Origin: Lachnospiraceae bacterium RM5
GTDB taxonomy: Bacteria > Bacillota > Clostridia > Lachnospirales > Lachnospiraceae
Assembly: GCA_900110975.1 (NCBI GenBank)
Contig: FOFK01000006.1
Coordinates: 102,616-166,615 of the forward strand
Direction of reading: 5' to 3'
DNA: 64,000 nucleotides
Program-made: the position numbers and the translations under genes
Notes under the pieces: model-generated
The model's input: only the letters and a program-made list of their open reading frames with translations
The model's database searches: none
What the model was told of the DNA's origin: nothing
In this document: positions 52,958-62,375 of the stretch, piece after piece
Layout: each line of letters begins with the position of its first letter
How positions within the stretch are numbered: the stretch's first letter is position 1

Positions 52958-55363
52958 ATGAAAAGTTTTAGAAAAAATGTTTTTAGAACAATTAAAGAAA
53001 GTTTTGGGAGATTTCTTGCAATTATCTGTATTGTTGCCCTGGGTGTGATGTTTTATGTAGGGTTAAATGCTACTACTTATGACATGCTTGACAGTGCAAA
53101 TGATTTTTATAAAAAAGAAAATTTTTATGATTTTATGCTGGTTTCTAACATGGGATTTACAGAAGATGATATTTCCCTCCTAAGAGAAAATAATGATTAT
53201 AAAAATGTTGAGGGGGCTCTTTATCTTGATGCCTTAACAAGTATAGAAGGTAAAGATGAAGGAGTTACAAGAATTCATTCAATTACTGATAAAATAAATA
53301 AATTGCAGCTTGAGTATGGAAGAATGCCTGAAAATGACAGCGAATGTGTTGTTGAATCAAGGGAATATAATAAAAGTGATATTGGGAAAGAAATTATTAT
53401 TTCAGAAAATAATAAAAATGTTACAAAGGGTTATTTAAAAAATAAAAAATTAAAAATCACGGGAATTGTTTCTTCGCCTCTTTATCTTAGTTATCAAAGG
53501 GGAACAACCAACATAGGCGGTGGAAGTATTTTGTCCTATATTTATGTTAATAAAGGGGAATTTAACACAGATTATTATACGCAGATTTTTATAGATATTG
53601 AAAATGATGATTATATTTATTCGGATGAATATGATAAGATGGTTGAAAAATATGAAGATAAGGTAGGAGATGAATTAACATATCCTGAAGAGTTAAATGT
53701 AATGCTTATGACTCTTACAAGAGATGATAATGCAGGATATGCGACTTTTGAGGAAAATGCAAATATCGTAAAATCTTTAACCATACTTTTTCCGTTGTTT
53801 TTTGCAACAGTTGCAGCACTTGTCTGTATTATAACCATGGGAAGAATGATAGAAGATGAAAGAATGGTTCTTGGTGTGTTTAAAGCTTTAGGATATAAGA
53901 AAATAACCATATATTCGAAATATATCATTTACAGTCTGAGTGCTACTGTTACGGGATGTATTCTTGGATTTATGGGAGGAAGCATAATTTTTCCGACACT
54001 TATCTGGAATTCATACAGGACAATGTATGATTTTGCAAAAAATATAAAAATAAAATATTATATGGATATGTTTGTGATTGGAAGCATAACCTCTATAGCA
54101 GTTATTTTATTAACAACCCTTTTTGTATGCAGAACTGTCCTTGAAGAGGTGCCTGCCGGATTATTAAGGCCAAAGGCTCCAAGTCCCGGTAAAAGAGTTC
54201 TTGTGGAAAAAATTGGCTTTATCTGGAAAAGGTTATCTTTTTTACATAAGGTGACTTTAAGAAACTGTTTCAGATATAAGAAAAGATTTATGATGATGCT
54301 TATTGGAATTTCAGGATGTGTTGCACTTTTGATAACCGGATATGGTATTGAAGATTCCATAAGTGATATCTGTAATCTTCAATATGACAACATTGAAGTT
54401 TATGATTATATGATGTCTGTAGGCGATGGGCTTGAAGATGGCGATTATAAAAAAATAGATAAGAAATTAGATAAATACACAAAGGATTATCTATATGTTA
54501 CAAAGACACCGATAACTGTTGAATTTAAAGGTAAGAAGAAGGATGTATCCGCCTTTTCAATTGATGATTATGATAAATTAGATGGTTTTATTTCTTTTAA
54601 AAATAATGGTGAAAAAATAGAAAACACTGATAAAGACAGTGTTATAATCAGCAGTAATATGGCTGATTTGCTTGAAATAAAAAAAGGTGATAAAATAAAA
54701 ATCACTTTTGACAATCTTAAGGAAAAAGAATATAAAGTTGTTTCTTTTTATGATAATTATGTTCAGAATTATGTGTATTTTAATGATGAGGCATATTTGG
54801 ATGGAACAAAGGAAAGTCCTTATAGAAATTGTATTTTTGCAAATGTAAAGGATGGCGGGGATATTTTTGAAATATCCGCAAAGCTGCAAAAGATAAGTAA
54901 AATCACATCGGTTTTTGAAACCCAGTCTATGCGTGATTATTTTGATGAGATGATAAAGAGGTTAAAAACCATTATTGTTCTTGTTATTTTCTGTGCAGGA
55001 CTTCTTGCTTTTGTTGTTATGTATAATTTAAATAACATAAATATCATGGAAAGAATCAAGGAAATAGCCACATTAAAAGTACTTGGATCTTATGAAAATG
55101 AGACGGCATCTTATGTTTTCAGGGAAAATATTATACTTACTTTTCTAGGAATATTATGCGGTATTCCCCTTGGTAAAGTAATGCATAAGTTTGTTATGGA
55201 AAAAATAAGAATCGAGATTGTTTGTTTTGATATTCATATAAATTTATCAAGTTATCTGATATCTGCAGGAATAACAATTATCTTTGCATTTATGGTAAAT
55301 ATTTTTATGAAGAGAAAAATAAAACGCATTAATATGGCAGAATCCTTAAAATCTATTGAATAA
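52958..55363 (+). CDS. FtsX-like ABC transporter permease
   Basis: 801 residues. An N-terminal helix (about 15-38) is followed by an external domain to about 265, then three helices (about 270-400), a second helix and external domain (about 450-660), and a final FtsX block of three helices (670-800) with the MERIKEIATLKVLGSYENE motif. Duplicated FtsX layout as in peptide-antibiotic or lipoprotein exporters of Firmicutes. No sensor kinase pair lies next to it, so a bacitracin-type role is not supported. Substrate unknown. Confidence 0.9.
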   Translation: MKSFRKNVFRTIKESFGRFLAIICIVALGVMFYVGLNATTYDMLDSANDFYKKENFYDFMLVSNMGFTEDDISLLRENNDYKNVEGALYLDALTSIEGKDEGVTRIHSITDKINKLQLEYGRMPENDSECVVESREYNKSDIGKEIIISENNKNVTKGYLKNKKLKITGIVSSPLYLSYQRGTTNIGGGSILSYIYVNKGEFNTDYYTQIFIDIENDDYIYSDEYDKMVEKYEDKVGDELTYPEELNVMLMTLTRDDNAGYATFEENANIVKSLTILFPLFFATVAALVCIITMGRMIEDERMVLGVFKALGYKKITIYSKYIIYSLSATVTGCILGFMGGSIIFPTLIWNSYRTMYDFAKNIKIKYYMDMFVIGSITSIAVILLTTLFVCRTVLEEVPAGLLRPKAPSPGKRVLVEKIGFIWKRLSFLHKVTLRNCFRYKKRFMMMLIGISGCVALLITGYGIEDSISDICNLQYDNIEVYDYMMSVGDGLEDGDYKKIDKKLDKYTKDYLYVTKTPITVEFKGKKKDVSAFSIDDYDKLDGFISFKNNGEKIENTDKDSVIISSNMADLLEIKKGDKIKITFDNLKEKEYKVVSFYDNYVQNYVYFNDEAYLDGTKESPYRNCIFANVKDGGDIFEISAKLQKISKITSVFETQSMRDYFDEMIKRLKTIIVLVIFCAGLLAFVVMYNLNNINIMERIKEIATLKVLGSYENETASYVFRENIILTFLGILCGIPLGKVMHKFVMEKIRIEIVCFDIHINLSSYLISAGITIIFAFMVNIFMKRKIKRINMAESLKSIE

Positions 55364-55377
55364 AAGAGGAAATTAAA

Positions 55378-56022
55378 ATGGAAGCATATCTTATTTTGCT
55401 TGTAAATAGTCTTTTGCTTGGAGTCGGACTTGCAATGGATGCATTTTCAGTATCTATTGTAAATGGCATAAATGAGTACAATATGAAACAAAAACGAATG
55501 GCTAAAATTGCCTTTGTTTATGCATTTTTTCAAATGCTTATGCCGCTTATCGGATGGGTTTGCATTCATACAATAGTTGTTTATTTTAATGATTTTAGAA
55601 AAATAGTTCCATGGATTAGTTTTGTTCTGCTTTTCTTTATTGGTGGAAAGATGGTTCTTGAGGGTGTTGAAAAGTTAAAAGAAAATAAAGCTATTGAGTC
55701 GGATGGGGATAGTACAAATTCTGATAATGATGGAGTTAAGAAAAATTCTGCTATTGTAAGAGTAAGTTTTCATGTTCTTATAATGCAGGGAATAGCAACT
55801 TCCATAGATGCATTATCCGTGGGATTTGCAATAGCTGAATATAAAGTACTTATGGCATTTATAAGCGCATTTATTATTGGTATTGTAACTTATGTAATCT
55901 GCTTTTTAGGTTTGAAGATTGGCAAAAAACTTGGAAGTGCCATAGGGGATAAGGCTTCAATATTTGGTGGAGTTTTGCTTATATTACTTGGATTTGAGCT
56001 TTTGTTTAAAGGTATTTTATAA
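55378..56022 (+). CDS. mntP: MntP-like manganese efflux protein
   Basis: 214 residues, six membrane helices, two internal repeats. Conserved acidic membrane motifs GLAMDAFSVSIVNG and ATSIDALSVGFAI carry the paired Asp of the MntP (YebN) family, which exports Mn2+. A short acidic Asn/Ser-rich loop (about 100-122) separates the halves. It lies 14 bp after the permease, so it is probably in the same operon; I see no manganese riboswitch upstream. Confidence 0.9.
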   Translation: MEAYLILLVNSLLLGVGLAMDAFSVSIVNGINEYNMKQKRMAKIAFVYAFFQMLMPLIGWVCIHTIVVYFNDFRKIVPWISFVLLFFIGGKMVLEGVEKLKENKAIESDGDSTNSDNDGVKKNSAIVRVSFHVLIMQGIATSIDALSVGFAIAEYKVLMAFISAFIIGIVTYVICFLGLKIGKKLGSAIGDKASIFGGVLLILLGFELLFKGIL

Positions 56023-56049
56023 AAATCTAAATAAAAATTTAAAATTGGG

Positions 56050-56078
56050 TTGACGAAGTTATCTGTTTTTGGTAAAAT
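56050..56078 (+). promoter_or_regulatory. Promoter of tRNA-Cys
   Basis: TTGACG (56050-56055), 17-bp spacer, TAAAAT (56073-56078), about 40 bp before the tRNA. Confidence 0.75.
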
Positions 56079-56119
56079 ACACGTGTTGTTTTTAAGAAAA
56101 GTCTTTTGAAACAGCATAT

Positions 56120-56190
56120 GGCGCCATAGCCAAGTGGTAAGGCATCGGTCTGCAACACCGCTAGCACCAGTTCGAATCTGGTTGGCGCCT
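56120..56190 (+). tRNA. tRNA-Cys (GCA)
   Basis: 71 nt cloverleaf. Acceptor GGCGCCA/TGGCGCC, anticodon loop CTGCAAC with GCA, T loop GTTCGAATC. Discriminator base is T (U73), the identity base for cysteine tRNA. CCA is not encoded. Confidence 0.97.
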
Positions 56191-56196
56191 CTAAGT

Positions 56197-56229
56197 AAAA
56201 GAGTTATTGCATTGCAATGACTCTTTTTT
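56197..56229 (+). terminator. Terminator of tRNA-Cys
   Basis: AAAGAGTTATTGC, loop ATT, GCAATGACTCTTT then TTT: a 13-bp stem with one mismatch and a T-run. Confidence 0.9.
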
Positions 56230-56277
56230 CGTATAAATATATATTATCTTGTAAAAACTGATAGAAAGGAATCCTGT

Positions 56278-56469
56278 ATGGAAATTAATGTTGGAAATAT
56301 TGTTGTTATGAAAAAGAAGCATCCATGCGGAAGTTTTGAATGGAAGATTCTCAGGGTGGGGATGGATTTCAGGCTTGAATGCTTAGGATGTGGACATCAG
56401 ATGATGATGCCAAGAAAACAGGCGGAAAAAAATATAAAAAAAGTACTTGAAAGTGAAGATAATAAATGA
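56278..56469 (+). CDS. DUF951-family protein
   Basis: 63 residues. Matches the family pattern: VGNIVVMKKKHPCGSFEWKI, then GMDFRLECLGCGHQMMMPR, giving a small Cys-rich (possible zinc) fold. Found widely in Firmicutes, often near ychF or rpsF; function unknown. AAAGGA lies before the ATG. It is only 55 bp upstream of the kinase start. Confidence 0.92.
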   Translation: MEINVGNIVVMKKKHPCGSFEWKILRVGMDFRLECLGCGHQMMMPRKQAEKNIKKVLESEDNK

Positions 56470-56524
56470 TAAAATAAACATCACAAAAAGAAAAGTTAAC
56501 AAAAGGGGAGGGGATACACTTTTT

Positions 56525-58231
56525 GTGAAAGGTTTTGAACTTATAGCTGACAGATACAGAGTTATTGATATTATTGGAAGGGGTGGTACCTCTAAGGTAT
56601 TTTTGGTTTATGATATAAGGCTTAAGAAACGGTGGGCTTTAAAAGAAATAAGGGTTGATGAAAGTTCGTATGAGTACATAAGGGAGAGTTTTTTTGCAGA
56701 GACTGATGCACTAAAAACTACTAATCATGTGGGGGTTGTAAATGTAATTGATGCATTTACCATAGATGATAAATTTTATATTGTAGAAGATTACATTAAT
56801 GGAGTGAATTTAAGGGATTATGTAAGAAATGGGATTTCTAAAGAAATTTTTTTGATTATCATTTTGCAGATATGCGATATTTTAATCTATCTTCATCATT
56901 TAAAAAATCCAATCTATCATGGTGATTTAAAACCCGAAAATATATTAATTGATAAAGAGAATAAAGTTAGCCTTATCGATTTTGGTATTTCCATAAATCA
57001 TTTAAAAAGGCGTAGTAGTCTTCTTAAACGTAGTGGTACAAAGGGCTATATGTCTTTTGAAAAAGAAGTGCTTGGTCTTATTGATGCAAAGTCAGATATA
57101 TATGCATTTGGTATGACTTTGGATTATGTCTTAAATAAAAATCCTATTAAATTTAAAAGAAAAAATATTAGAACTTATAAAAGGATAATTAAAAAGACCC
57201 TGGATACAAAGGGCTATAGGGATGTTAAAGAACTAAAAAAAGATATTCTTAAAACAGAAACAAAAAATAAGAGGCTTTTAGCTGTATATGTGAATATATG
57301 TGCACTTATGGGCGTTTTATTTCTTGTAAGTTTTTTGCTTGTTCCAGAAATTACTGTAAAAATCAAGGAATCTGAGAGGAGAAAATATATTAAAAGTCTG
57401 GATGAAAAATATGAAGATTATTTAAGGAAAGGGGATATGGTATTAAAAAAAGAAGAAAAGATAAAATATTATAAAGAAGCCATAAACTTAGATAATACAA
57501 AGATGGGAGGTTATTATAAATTATTAGATCTTTTTAAGGAAGATGAAAACTTTGATAAGGAAGAGGAAGAAGAGTTTATAAAAATTTTCTTTGATAATAT
57601 GAATGATATTGAAAATGAAAGAGCATATGGCGGTTTATGTTTTGAAATAGGGAAATTATATTGGTATTACTATGAAAATCCGGACGTTGAAAATAATGCG
57701 GATATTGGAGATACTAAAAATTCTAAAGATACAGAAATTATTAAAAACAGTATAAATACCGAGGGGATCAAATTATCTTATGATTGGTTTTTATGGGCTG
57801 GAAATGAAAAATATAAAGATGAAAGTTATTATGATAAATGCATTGTCTATAGGGATATTTCAGACTTTTATAAAAATTTAATTATATATCAGAAAGAAGA
57901 GAGTGATGTTGATTATTTAAGATATTATAAAAATTTGCTGGCATTAAAGGGATTTCTAGGCACTGATAATGAGATGATTAGGTTAAGAATTATAAGCATA
58001 GTGGTAATTTCTTTTGATAATTATTATTTGCTTTTTAAAAAGGAGGGAGTAGATGGAAGGGAGATTCTAAAAATCCTGGATGAATTAAAAGAAAAGTGCA
58101 GATATCTTTTTGGTAAAGATGAAAAAATTAAAGGATTAGCTAAAGAGCTGGGGAATAAAACAAATGAAATAAAGCTTAATGTATGGGAAAAAGAAATTAG
58201 AAATGAATATGTTAAATTAATGGAGGGTTAG
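56525..58231 (+). CDS. Membrane-anchored Ser/Thr protein kinase
   Basis: 568 residues from the GTG at 56525 (GGGGAGGGG upstream; longer readings run into the previous gene). Kinase domain about 10-250: glycine loop IIGRGGTSKVF, Lys in RWALKEI, catalytic loop YHGDLKPENIL, metal site LIDFGIS, GTKGYMSFE. The catalytic loop is HGD instead of HRD, common in Firmicute kinases of this branch. A membrane helix (about 260-282: VYVNICALMGVLFLVSFLLV) then leads to an about 280-residue helical external region, possibly TPR-like. There are no PASTA repeats, so it is not PrkC. Coupled to the next gene. Confidence 0.85.
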   Translation: MKGFELIADRYRVIDIIGRGGTSKVFLVYDIRLKKRWALKEIRVDESSYEYIRESFFAETDALKTTNHVGVVNVIDAFTIDDKFYIVEDYINGVNLRDYVRNGISKEIFLIIILQICDILIYLHHLKNPIYHGDLKPENILIDKENKVSLIDFGISINHLKRRSSLLKRSGTKGYMSFEKEVLGLIDAKSDIYAFGMTLDYVLNKNPIKFKRKNIRTYKRIIKKTLDTKGYRDVKELKKDILKTETKNKRLLAVYVNICALMGVLFLVSFLLVPEITVKIKESERRKYIKSLDEKYEDYLRKGDMVLKKEEKIKYYKEAINLDNTKMGGYYKLLDLFKEDENFDKEEEEEFIKIFFDNMNDIENERAYGGLCFEIGKLYWYYYENPDVENNADIGDTKNSKDTEIIKNSINTEGIKLSYDWFLWAGNEKYKDESYYDKCIVYRDISDFYKNLIIYQKEESDVDYLRYYKNLLALKGFLGTDNEMIRLRIISIVVISFDNYYLLFKKEGVDGREILKILDELKEKCRYLFGKDEKIKGLAKELGNKTNEIKLNVWEKEIRNEYVKLMEG

Positions 58232-58233
58232 GT

Positions 58234-60303
58234 ATGAAATGTTTAAAATTTATTGTAAAAATAGTAACTATTATTAGTATTGTCTGCCTTATTCTTTGCG
58301 TATTTAAATTAAATTGTAAAAATATAAAAGTGACTCGTGCAAATGAAAATGGGAAAATATATGATAATAGTGAGATTTCAACTGGTGGTGAAATTATTGC
58401 AACATGCGGGGAATGCATATGCAAACCAGTTTTAAAAATATATTATCCTGAAAATGGAATAAACAGCAAAGGTTTTTATTATTTAAAAGATGGATTGTTA
58501 AGAATAAAGTTTAATGGGAAAGACAGTGGAATTAGTGATGTAAGTTTTTCTATATCAGATAATCTTACGAAAGAAGTGCTAAAATCCGGCAGTTTAAAGA
58601 AAAATAATAAAAATGAATTTGTTTCTTCTGGCGACGACTGTTTTAAACTCTATGATATAAACAGTTATTCTTATGGGGTTTCTTATGGAAAAGATACTGA
58701 TGAGAGTAAAGATTTTAACATGCTTATGGGTGTTTTTTATCTTGAATCATTTAGCAAAAAGATTGATATTTACATAAGTATCCGGGATGTTAATGGAAAT
58801 GAAGTTTCTGATAAAAATACATATCTTGTGGATATGGATAAGCCAAATCTTAATGTATCTTATGATAATAATAATTCTTACAATGATATTTATTATAATA
58901 AAAAAAGAACTTTAAATATAAATATAGATGAAAAAGATTTAAATAAAAATAAGGTTACACTGTCCATAAATGGCGAGGATGTGAAATTTTCAAATATTTA
59001 TGGGATAGATTCAAAAGAAAATAATGGAAATACAATTTATCAGACAAAGTATGATTTTAATGAAGATGGTGATTATTATATAAGCTTAATATGTGAGGAC
59101 ATGGCGGGAAATTTAAGTGATACATATTCTGATCATTTTATTATAGATAAGACTATGCCGGATATTAAAGTTTCGGGAATAGAAAATGAAAAATCTTATA
59201 ATGATAAAATTGTGCCGGTTATAGATTTTGAGGATGATAATCTTGATAATAAAAGTATGGTGGTTAAATTAATTGGAAATAAAAATGGTGAGATAGTTTT
59301 GGATAATAAGATGATTGAAAAAAATAAAATCACCCTTGATATTTTTGATTTTAAGTCGGAAATAGATGATATATATAATTTAAAGTTAGAAGCAGCTGAT
59401 CTTGCCGGAAACAGAGTGGATAAAAGTATTTTATTTTCAATAAACAGATTTGGGTCAACTTATGATTATAATGATCTTAAAGTTTTAAATCATAAGTATA
59501 TAAATAAAGCGAAGGATATTTATTTTACTGAAATAAACGTTGATGAGATAAATCTTGATAATGTAAAAATAAATGTAAGTAAAGATGCATCGCAAATGGT
59601 TGCTTTAACAAAAGATGATTACAGCGTAATAAAAAATAAGGATGATAAAAACTGGGCTAAATATACTTATATTATTAAAAAAGAGATTTTTGATGAGGAT
59701 GGAAAATACAGTATAAGTGTAACCTCAAGAGATAAAGCAAATAATTTAAATGCTTCAAATAAAGGTCTTAGTCCTATGGATATTGATTTTACGCTGGATA
59801 CAAAAAAGCCTTCTATAGTAAGTCTTAATGATTTTAGTTATAGAATATCAGATAATTTTTTAGTCAGGGATGTAAGATTCTTTGTTAATGATAAGGAATT
59901 AGAAGGAGAAAAACTGAGTAAAATTAAAAAGATACGAAGCGATGTTTATAATATAGAAGACATGAATATTTCCGGTAACTTTAAAATCAGGGCATGTGAT
60001 ATGGCGGGTAATATATGTGAAAAAGAGTTTGTCATAGATAATAAAAAGGATTCTAAAAAAGGGAGTATTGCACCAAAAGACAGAGATATTCATAAATCAG
60101 CTTCTGTTTTTAATGGTTTATTAAAGAAAGAAAAAATAAAGAATGTGGGAAAAGTTATAAATAAGAAAATAAATAGTGGAATAAATAAAATTAAAGATAT
60201 CAGAATAAAAGTGCTTATATGTATTATATTGATATTGCTGATTTTTATTGTAATAGCAATAAAAATGAGGGCTTTAAAAATAAAACCCTCGAATTTTAAT
60301 TAA
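58234..60303 (+). CDS. Membrane-anchored Ig-like surface protein
   Basis: 689 residues. N-terminal membrane or signal helix (about 7-27), a large extracellular part rich in Asn, Asp and Lys with several bacterial Ig-like repeats (recurring EDMAGNLSDTY, ADLAGNRVDKS, RDKANNLNAS, CDMAGNICEKE), and a C-terminal membrane helix (VLICIILILLIFIVIAI) with a short basic tail. The A-G-N loop is typical of Ig-like folds on surface proteins. It lies 2 bp after the kinase gene with its own GGAGGG, so the two are co-expressed; it may be the kinase partner or a cell-wall sensor. Confidence 0.75.
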   Translation: MKCLKFIVKIVTIISIVCLILCVFKLNCKNIKVTRANENGKIYDNSEISTGGEIIATCGECICKPVLKIYYPENGINSKGFYYLKDGLLRIKFNGKDSGISDVSFSISDNLTKEVLKSGSLKKNNKNEFVSSGDDCFKLYDINSYSYGVSYGKDTDESKDFNMLMGVFYLESFSKKIDIYISIRDVNGNEVSDKNTYLVDMDKPNLNVSYDNNNSYNDIYYNKKRTLNINIDEKDLNKNKVTLSINGEDVKFSNIYGIDSKENNGNTIYQTKYDFNEDGDYYISLICEDMAGNLSDTYSDHFIIDKTMPDIKVSGIENEKSYNDKIVPVIDFEDDNLDNKSMVVKLIGNKNGEIVLDNKMIEKNKITLDIFDFKSEIDDIYNLKLEAADLAGNRVDKSILFSINRFGSTYDYNDLKVLNHKYINKAKDIYFTEINVDEINLDNVKINVSKDASQMVALTKDDYSVIKNKDDKNWAKYTYIIKKEIFDEDGKYSISVTSRDKANNLNASNKGLSPMDIDFTLDTKKPSIVSLNDFSYRISDNFLVRDVRFFVNDKELEGEKLSKIKKIRSDVYNIEDMNISGNFKIRACDMAGNICEKEFVIDNKKDSKKGSIAPKDRDIHKSASVFNGLLKKEKIKNVGKVINKKINSGINKIKDIRIKVLICIILILLIFIVIAIKMRALKIKPSNFN

Positions 60304-60344
60304 GTCGATCTGGCGTTTCTTAAATAAACAGACTGAATGCTACA

Positions 60345-60824
60345 TTAGTTTTCGTATGTATCAAGAACTTTAAATAGTCTTTCTTTTGCCATATCCGTAT
60401 ATATAGAACCTTCTTTTGCATAATTGGCAAATGGATAAATGGAGATTCCGCCTCTTGGCATAAATACACCTTTTACTTCTATATACTTTGGCTCAAGTAA
60501 TTTCTTTAAATCTTTCATTATGATATTGCAACAGTCTTCGTGGAAATCCCCATGATTTCTGAAACTGAAAAGATAGAGTTTAAGGGATTTTGATTCAACA
60601 AGAAATTTATCAGGTATGTAATTAATGAAAATTTTTGCAAAATCAGGTTGTCCGGTTTTTGGGCAGAGAGAAGTAAATTCCGGACAATTTAAGGTAACCA
60701 TATAATCGTTATCTTCATGTTTGTTTGGGAATTTCTCTAATAATGAAGGGTCATAATCAGTTTTATATTCTGTATGTCCACTGCCTAATGCTTTTAATTC
60801 TTCGTATCTTATATCGTTGTTCAT
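60345..60824 (-). CDS. queF: NADPH-dependent preQ0 reductase (7-cyano-7-deazaguanine reductase)
   Basis: Reduces preQ0 to preQ1 in queuosine synthesis. About 159 residues, the unimodular type. Signatures: [18 protein letters not shown] with the catalytic Cys, the QueF motif [20 protein letters not shown], and [13 protein letters not shown] choose the ATG at 60824 by family length. AAGGAGG lies 24 bases upstream, with a CGTG-TTTTA-CACG hairpin between that would bring it to normal distance. It follows pyrC by 109 bp, probably in one transcript. Confidence 0.93.
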   Translation of the reverse strand: MNNDIRYEELKALGSGHTEYKTDYDPSLLEKFPNKHEDNDYMVTLNCPEFTSLCPKTGQPDFAKIFINYIPDKFLVESKSLKLYLFSFRNHGDFHEDCCNIIMKDLKKLLEPKYIEVKGVFMPRGGISIYPFANYAKEGSIYTDMAKERLFKVLDTYEN

Positions 60825-60933
60825 AATATTTTCGTGTAAAACACGATCCTCCTTTTTAAAATTGTTTAAGAAAACTTGCAGAGTAAAATCACGCAAATAT
60901 ACATATGGCTTTGCCACATATAGGTTTCATTAT

Positions 60934-62208
60934 TTATAATGCTTTATATACAATCATTCCGTTGCATATCGTATAATGAATTTTTCCAGGAAGGTTCCAG
61001 CCTATAAAAGGTGAATTTGTCGCTTTTGAAGCAAATTCTTCTTCCTTTACTTCCCAGATTTCTTCAGGATTAAATAAAACTAAATCTGCATCTTTTCCAA
61101 CTTCTACTGAAGCAGGTGGAAGATTATAAAATTTTGCAGGGTTTGTACTCATAAGTTTAATAAGTTTCATAAGTGTAATATGTCCCGGCATAACAAGACT
61201 CTTTATTCCGAGAGCAAGTGAAGTTTCAAGACCTGTGATACCGCTTGGAGCGCTCTTTAAATCCCTATCTTTTTCTTCCTTGCTGTGTGGGGCGTGGTCT
61301 GTAACTATCATATCAATTGTTCCGTCTTTAAGACCTTCGATAATTGCTTCTTTATCGCTTTGTTCTCTTAGAGGTGGATTCATTCTTGCGTTAGTACCAT
61401 ATTTTAACACATCTTCTTCTGTAAGAGTGAAATGATGAGGTGTAGCCTCAGCATAAATATCTGCACCGTATTTTTTTGCATTCCTTACAATATCAACGCT
61501 GATTTTAGAACTTATATGCTGTATGCACACTTTTGCCATTGTCTTTAATGCTAACATTGAATCTCTTGCAACCATAATATCTTCGGCAATGTGGTCTGCG
61601 CCGGGATATCCGAGCCCTTCAGAAATTTTGCCTTTGTTTACACCGGCACCATAGACAAATAAAGGATCTTCCTCGTGAAGAGAAACAGGCATATTTAATT
61701 CTTTTGCTTTATTCATGGCCTCTAATAAGACTTTTTCGTTCATAATAGGAATACCGTCATCGGTAAATCCTACAGCGCCATTTTTTGCAAGAATTTCCAT
61801 ATCGGTAAGTTCCTCGCCTTTAAGACCTTTTGTGATTGTAGCTGTCTGATAAATTTTTATATTTGTTTCTTCTGCTTTTTCTTTAATATAATTTAAAGTT
61901 TCTATATTATCTACTGTAGGTTTGGTATTGGCCATACACACTACGGATGTAAAGCCGCCGCGTTTTGCGGCATTTGCACCTGTGATAATATCTTCCTTAT
62001 ATGTAAATCCCGGATCTCTGAAATGTACATGAGTATCTAAAAGTCCGGGAGCTATGATAAGATTGGTTGCATCAATTACAGTATCATTATCATTAGCCCT
62101 GATATTATCCTCAATAGAAACAATAGTTTTTCCTTCTATTGCAATATCTTTTTTGCCTTCGAAGTTGTTCAAAGGATTTACAATAGTTCCGTTTTTTATA
62201 ATAATCAT
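60934..62208 (-). CDS. pyrC: Dihydroorotase
   Basis: Cyclises carbamoyl aspartate to dihydroorotate, third step of pyrimidine synthesis. 424 residues, type I bacterial class. Visible metal and substrate residues: THVHFRDPGF (two zinc His and Arg), MANTKPTVDN, TDDGIP, SLHEEDP, IQHISS, EATPHHF, and TDHAPHSKEEK with the catalytic Asp. The ATG is preceded by AAGGAG. It uses the product chain of CarB, encoded at 11.8 kb, but the genes are not linked. Confidence 0.97.
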   Translation of the reverse strand: MIIIKNGTIVNPLNNFEGKKDIAIEGKTIVSIEDNIRANDNDTVIDATNLIIAPGLLDTHVHFRDPGFTYKEDIITGANAAKRGGFTSVVCMANTKPTVDNIETLNYIKEKAEETNIKIYQTATITKGLKGEELTDMEILAKNGAVGFTDDGIPIMNEKVLLEAMNKAKELNMPVSLHEEDPLFVYGAGVNKGKISEGLGYPGADHIAEDIMVARDSMLALKTMAKVCIQHISSKISVDIVRNAKKYGADIYAEATPHHFTLTEEDVLKYGTNARMNPPLREQSDKEAIIEGLKDGTIDMIVTDHAPHSKEEKDRDLKSAPSGITGLETSLALGIKSLVMPGHITLMKLIKLMSTNPAKFYNLPPASVEVGKDADLVLFNPEEIWEVKEEEFASKATNSPFIGWNLPGKIHYTICNGMIVYKAL

Positions 62209-62253
62209 AAAAATAACTCCTTACAAAATTAGGTAAGTAACCTTGGTATATAC

Positions 62254-62259
62254 ATTATA
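62254..62259 (-). promoter_or_regulatory. -10 element of pyrC-queF
   Basis: Perfect TATAAT on the minus strand about 45 bases before the pyrC start. A -35 at 17 bp is not convincing. Confidence 0.45.
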
Positions 62260-62320
62260 TACTAAATAAACGAAGAAAAAAATACAACTGGATTATAACC
62301 TATAAAAAATTTTTCTTCTA

Positions 62321-62329
62321 TGTTATAAT
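62321..62329 (+). promoter_or_regulatory. Extended -10 of the aquaporin gene
   Basis: TGT-TATAAT at 62321-62329, 46 bp before the start; a T-rich -35 region. Confidence 0.5.
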
Positions 62330-62375
62330 ATAAGGGACACAAATAAACACTTAATTTTTTAAAGGAGGCTAAATT

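Noticed and set aside
55364..55377. Manganese (yybP-ykoY) riboswitch for mntP
   Set aside because: Only 14 bp separate mntP from the permease gene, leaving no room; regulation would have to be at the operon promoter.
56447..56524. Longer N-terminus for the Ser/Thr kinase
   Set aside because: It would overlap the DUF951 gene and has no ribosome binding site; GGGGAGGGG points to the GTG at 56525.
60825..60933. preQ1 riboswitch before queF
   Set aside because: I looked for the preQ1-I pseudoknot pattern (GGTTC, CCC, A-rich linker) and the type II and III cores on the minus strand; none fits.
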